Shown here: positions 18,325 through 21,486 of the stretch, piece by piece
Position numbering within the stretch: position 1 is the stretch's first letter
How the letters are laid out: each line of letters begins with the position of its first letter
The notes under the pieces: generated by a model
Databases searched by the model: none
The model's input: only the letters and a program-made list of their open reading frames with translations
Told to the model about the DNA's origin: nothing
Source: Phallusia fumigata
Taxonomy: Eukaryota; Chordata; Ascidiacea; Phlebobranchia; Ascidiidae
Length of the DNA: 21,486 nt
Direction: 5' to 3'
Assembly: GCA_008931825.1 (NCBI GenBank)
Contig: QXVZ01015390.1
Location: 1-21,486 of the forward strand
Position numbers and translations under genes: made by a program

Positions 18325-18406
18325 TTTCAGTTCGTTCGATTCGGGCTATACAACAGTTTACTTGCGCCCCAGTCTCTGTGACCCAAATTCTCGCAGCTAC
18401 CCGCTG
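18325..18406 (+). CDS. Candidate exon 3 of the plus-strand gene
   Basis: Acceptor TTGTCTAG (alternatively TTTCAG six bases later, same frame), phase 2 in, phase 0 out at CTG|GTAACA. It reads FSSFDSGYTTVYLRPSLCDP, then SRSYPL. A second frame is also open through here, so coding status is uncertain. The Y-x-x-x-P-x-x-C...PL pattern loosely recalls the segment before the catalytic domain of beta-1,3-glycosyltransferases, an inference only. Confidence 0.28.
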
Positions 18407-19141
18407 GTAACACACCAAAAGACTGTGCAATAGGAGAAAGCCGTTTCCTGGTCTTTCCGTCAATATTCTTGGTAAAAAATAACGCTTTCGCGCAAACATA
18501 CCCTTAGTAAGCATAGCCTAGTATATGCAACCAAACCAGCTAGTTTTTTTTGCGAGCCAGTAAGTATGGCGCTTTCAAGGCTCTACCACTTCCCAGGTTT
18601 GTGTTTATACCCTTATGCCTGATTTACCTTTTTCGATAACAGAGAAAAATACGATGAACAACGACTAAAATCCACGTAAACCTATTAAATTTGAGCAATA
18701 GTCGCTTAACAGTATGACGGACATGGACTTGGTTTCGGATGGTTACAAGTAACTAAGCCCGTTTTTGCACCTTTTCAACGACGTTTGTGTTGTTTCCGCA
18801 TCTAACTTGGTTTTAGATAAGCTAACTTTGCTTTGTATGGAAAGATAGCGTGATAAATGTGTGAGGTGGTTGTATTTTATAATTTTATGTCTTGTGTTTG
18901 ACGTGTCTACTTTACAGATACTAACGATATCTACATTTTAGGCAGAATATGTATGTCTATGAAGACTAATAATAAACAACTTGTATACCAAAAGATAACG
19001 CACCGATTATATCATCATTTAGAGGAATCGTTTTTAAAACTACTTTTTACCATGTGACAACCAAAACACGTCGGTTGTGTTGTTAGAATTTACCATGTTG
19101 TTTTTGTACACTTGTGGCGTCGACAGGCGGCACATATGTCG

Positions 19142-19277
19142 TTTAGTCACAATTTAACTTATTTATGCATACAAGTGACAAAAGTATCAATAACACGCGA
19201 CCATTCAAATTTAGAACCTCGCCCGAAGGGAATTCGTCGATTCCGTATTGCGAAAACGGCCAGACGCAAGAAAAAGT
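19142..19277 (+). CDS. Candidate plus-strand exon before the Ser/Thr-rich exon
   Basis: It ends at a strong donor (AAAAGT|GTAAGTTT) in phase 2 and reads SDKSINNTRPFKFRTSPEGN then SSIPYCENGQTQEK. The 5' limit is uncertain: acceptors after 19156 (CATACAAG) or 19165 (GACAAAAG) give phase 2, one before 19142 (CGTTTAG) gives phase 0; an ATG at 19150 is also in frame. The frame shown was chosen because it continues without a stop in the next exon. Confidence 0.4.
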
Positions 19278-19360
19278 GTAAGTTTATCACCATTTACAAT
19301 TTACATTGCATGTCCAGTAACTTTTTGAGAATTCATGCAGATATTTTTGTTGTGTTTAGG

Positions 19361-19491
19361 TCAAAACCAAACGCCACAGAGAAAGCAAAAGAGAGTACTG
19401 GGACGAATGCAACGGTCATTCCCACACTTACCGTAACCACCACCACAAAGCCTATGCAAATAGTACAGGCCCCAAGAAACTCGGGTATAAG
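19361..19491 (+). CDS. Candidate Ser/Thr/Asn-rich exon
   Basis: Acceptor TTTTTGTTGTGTTTAG, phase 2 in, phase 2 out at AAG|GTATAC, after an 83-bp intron. It reads VSKPNATEKAKESTGTNATV, then PTLTVTTTTKPMQIVQAPRN. It has two N-glycosylation sequons (NAT) and a Thr cluster, as in stem or linker regions of secreted or membrane proteins. The two-exon join has strong splice signals and an open frame. Its link to the 17646 exon is uncertain. Confidence 0.45.
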
Positions 19492-21486
19492 GTATACACA
19501 TTGCTACTATTAGAGGTTAAATATGCTTTGTGGCAAATATGAGTTTTAAAGCACAAAATATAATCCATTACCTACGTACACCAACCTCAAGCTCACCTGA
19601 TCCAGTTCTGTGTTGATACAATTTCGCAACAAGCTAGTATTGCTTTAGTGCGGCTTAATTGTGTTAATAACCAGAATTTCTTACCCGAAACTCAAGAAAC
19701 AGGGTTTAGCTTAACCAAAAGAAACAAATATGCCCACCATGTTGATACCTTAAATCTCCTAAACTTTTGATGTGGTTAGATATGAAATATGCCTTACATA
19801 TTCTTTTTTCAAATCGGCCTTTACTTTCTGTTTGTATAAAACTGATGAACATTTGTGAAAAAAAGGAATATATTGTCGCCGATTTAAACAACACAGCAGA
19901 AACATTTCTGGGCTTGTCGGTGCTTAGGTATGGTATGTACTTTACAAAAAGTTTTTATCAAGTGATTCTTAGGGCGCGTCTTTGTTTGATCAGGACGTCA
20001 GTATTCGCGGAGAGGGCAATAAATGTTGTAAGCCGCCAAACATACAACGGCCCTTGCCCATTTGTTCCCATTTAACGGTTAGTCCGTCAGTAACAAACAA
20101 ATTTGTGAAGCGTTCAGTTGTAAACCAAGTGTAGTACAATCATCTCGCTACAGCTTCACTAAGGCGGTTTGTGGTGTGAAACATGACCACGACAGAGAGA
20201 TAAACAAGTTGAGATAAATAGGTAAATAGGTGGCATGACATTGAAAATTTGCAATCCTCAGACAGCCCACTCTAATGCTTTCGTCCGTATCGTGGGCTTT
20301 GTTTTCGTCGTCACTGTATTACACCCCTACTTTGCCATAGCGGCTTTGTGTTGTGTAGGGCTTGTATAAGAACCGCCCGATCTTACAGAACACATTCCTA
20401 TTTATAGCCTGTCGTCTCGCCCTAGAGTTGTTAACGACAAAGCTGTTCAGTGTAAATGGGGTCCTGCACCCTTTTGCGATGAAGCAGTCATAAGTCTTTG
20501 GACCTCTTCCTCCCGTTTTTTCACTTAAAACATTATGTCAGTTCTAAATCAATAGCCCGACTCTTTAGCACAGCACATACAACGATAAAAATTAGGCGAA
20601 AACCAAATATTTGACTGGCAAGACATTTTTGTATGTCACCAGTCTGGTTCGGTGGATCCTTGATAGCAAGTGGCATATGTTCATTTCTTACAATCTTACA
20701 CCACATAAATGTTATCATGTAGAGCATAATTCGGTTGGTCTAATTCGGCATGTATAATTTCTTTAAACTGCCTTTGTTTTCGGAAAGCTATAGGTGCGTG
20801 TGGTTATTTATTACGATGCGATCGTTGCTGTTTTTCGATGCCAAAGTCGCATTGTAGTTGTAAATTATCATTATAGCTCATTTTTAGGGGCTCTGTGGAA
20901 CGTTTACGGTGTGACGTACAAAAAAGTTAACGCGTTGTTTGGCATAAATGAAACACCATCTGGTGCATGTGGCGTACCCTTTACCATTTCAGAGTTCGTA
21001 TTTATCCGCCATCGCCCAGCGCGTGCCCAATTTCGTTGTCTATTTTTAATTGCTTATTCCACCAAAAGTTGTTACATACCTTATCCGTTCGCTGGTACAT
21101 TGTTACCCCTGTAATCGACTGTTTCAAAAATATGTCTGCATGACAAGCGGGTACATTTCATAATTTACTTTAAAATTTGATCTTTTTTCTGACTTCACAT
21201 GCTGGGTACATTTTTACTTCCAAGCCCCTTCGTTCACATGAGCATAAATTTACTCTTGGTTTTGGTTCTTTCACAGTTTCAATACTGTGGCCGCTGCAAA
21301 ACAAAAATGCACCACAGATTTTGTAAGAATGCATTTAAAAAAGTTGGCCCGTTACATACAGAAATTAACAATTTGCACCTTTTCCCTTTCTCTATTTTAC
21401 GAAAACCGGGTGAATTTATTTACTCAAGAAAATTTTTGAACATGCTTAGCGTTTGGTTCGGGTGCGAAATGGCTCTAATTTTACAC
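19492..21486 (+). other. Right-end stretch with isolated, unconnected exon-like pieces
   Basis: Plus-strand pieces with acceptor-like starts exist: a 106-codon frame from 20794 (after CTATAG), including ALWNVYGVTYKKVNALFG from 20890, and 21277-21322 between a fine acceptor (GGTTCTTTCACAG) and donor (TTTT|GTAAGA). I could not join them into one consistent chain, so they are not called as exons. The frame 19770-20075 has no domain or splice support. Confidence 0.35.

Noticed and set aside
1..21486. tRNA, rRNA and CRISPR arrays
   Set aside because: No T-loop/cloverleaf pattern or rRNA core was seen, and the regular array at 10048-11128 has variable, spacerless units in two orientations, unlike CRISPR.

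Overview
The window looks like nuclear DNA of an animal, probably a marine invertebrate. It is AT-rich, its genes are split by short GT..AG introns (mostly 110-780 bp), and it encodes secreted multidomain proteins of metazoan type (signal peptide, VWD, C8, TIL modules). Compact introns and many small non-autonomous DNA transposons would fit a tunicate, but the sequence alone does not settle the taxon. Nothing prokaryotic is seen (no operons, no Shine-Dalgarno-led ORFs).

Left part, 240-8046, minus strand: one well-supported multi-exon gene, open at the left edge. In gene order it has a signal-peptide exon (8046-7980), a cysteine-rich exon with an NYCGGC motif (from 7869), a complete VWD domain in four exons (7058-5704), a C8 domain in two exons (5347-4899), then alternating TIL-like and short E/TILa-like cysteine modules, TIL-E-TIL-E-TIL-E-TIL, running off the edge. 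Seventeen of the eighteen exons have one clear boundary pair and splice in phase, giving about 704 residues in the window. The open point is exon 2. It can end at a stop codon, giving a small secreted peptide of 77 residues, or splice through phase-compatible donors into the VWD exon. The family is that of zonadhesin, IgGFc-binding protein, SCO-spondin and gel-forming mucins; no orthologue name is justified.

Middle part, about 8060-13000: no convincing gene. It holds a large inverted array of about 20 units of 52-53 bp (7 units one way, 13 the other; 10048-11128), an hAT-type MITE with 17-bp TIRs and a nearly perfect 8-bp target duplication (11441-12052), a Charlie-like hAT end inside it, and degenerate outliers of the array unit.

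Right part, 13000-21486: mostly unexplained AT-rich DNA with a dispersed repeat pair and a pair of heat-shock-element-like palindromes. From 17646 rightwards there are candidate plus-strand exons. The first encodes a basic N-terminus plus a hydrophobic segment, as in a type II membrane protein. Two later exons join in frame across an 83-bp intron into a Ser/Thr/Asn-rich stretch. This gene is much less certain than the left one. A link to family-31 glycosyltransferases is only a weak hypothesis.
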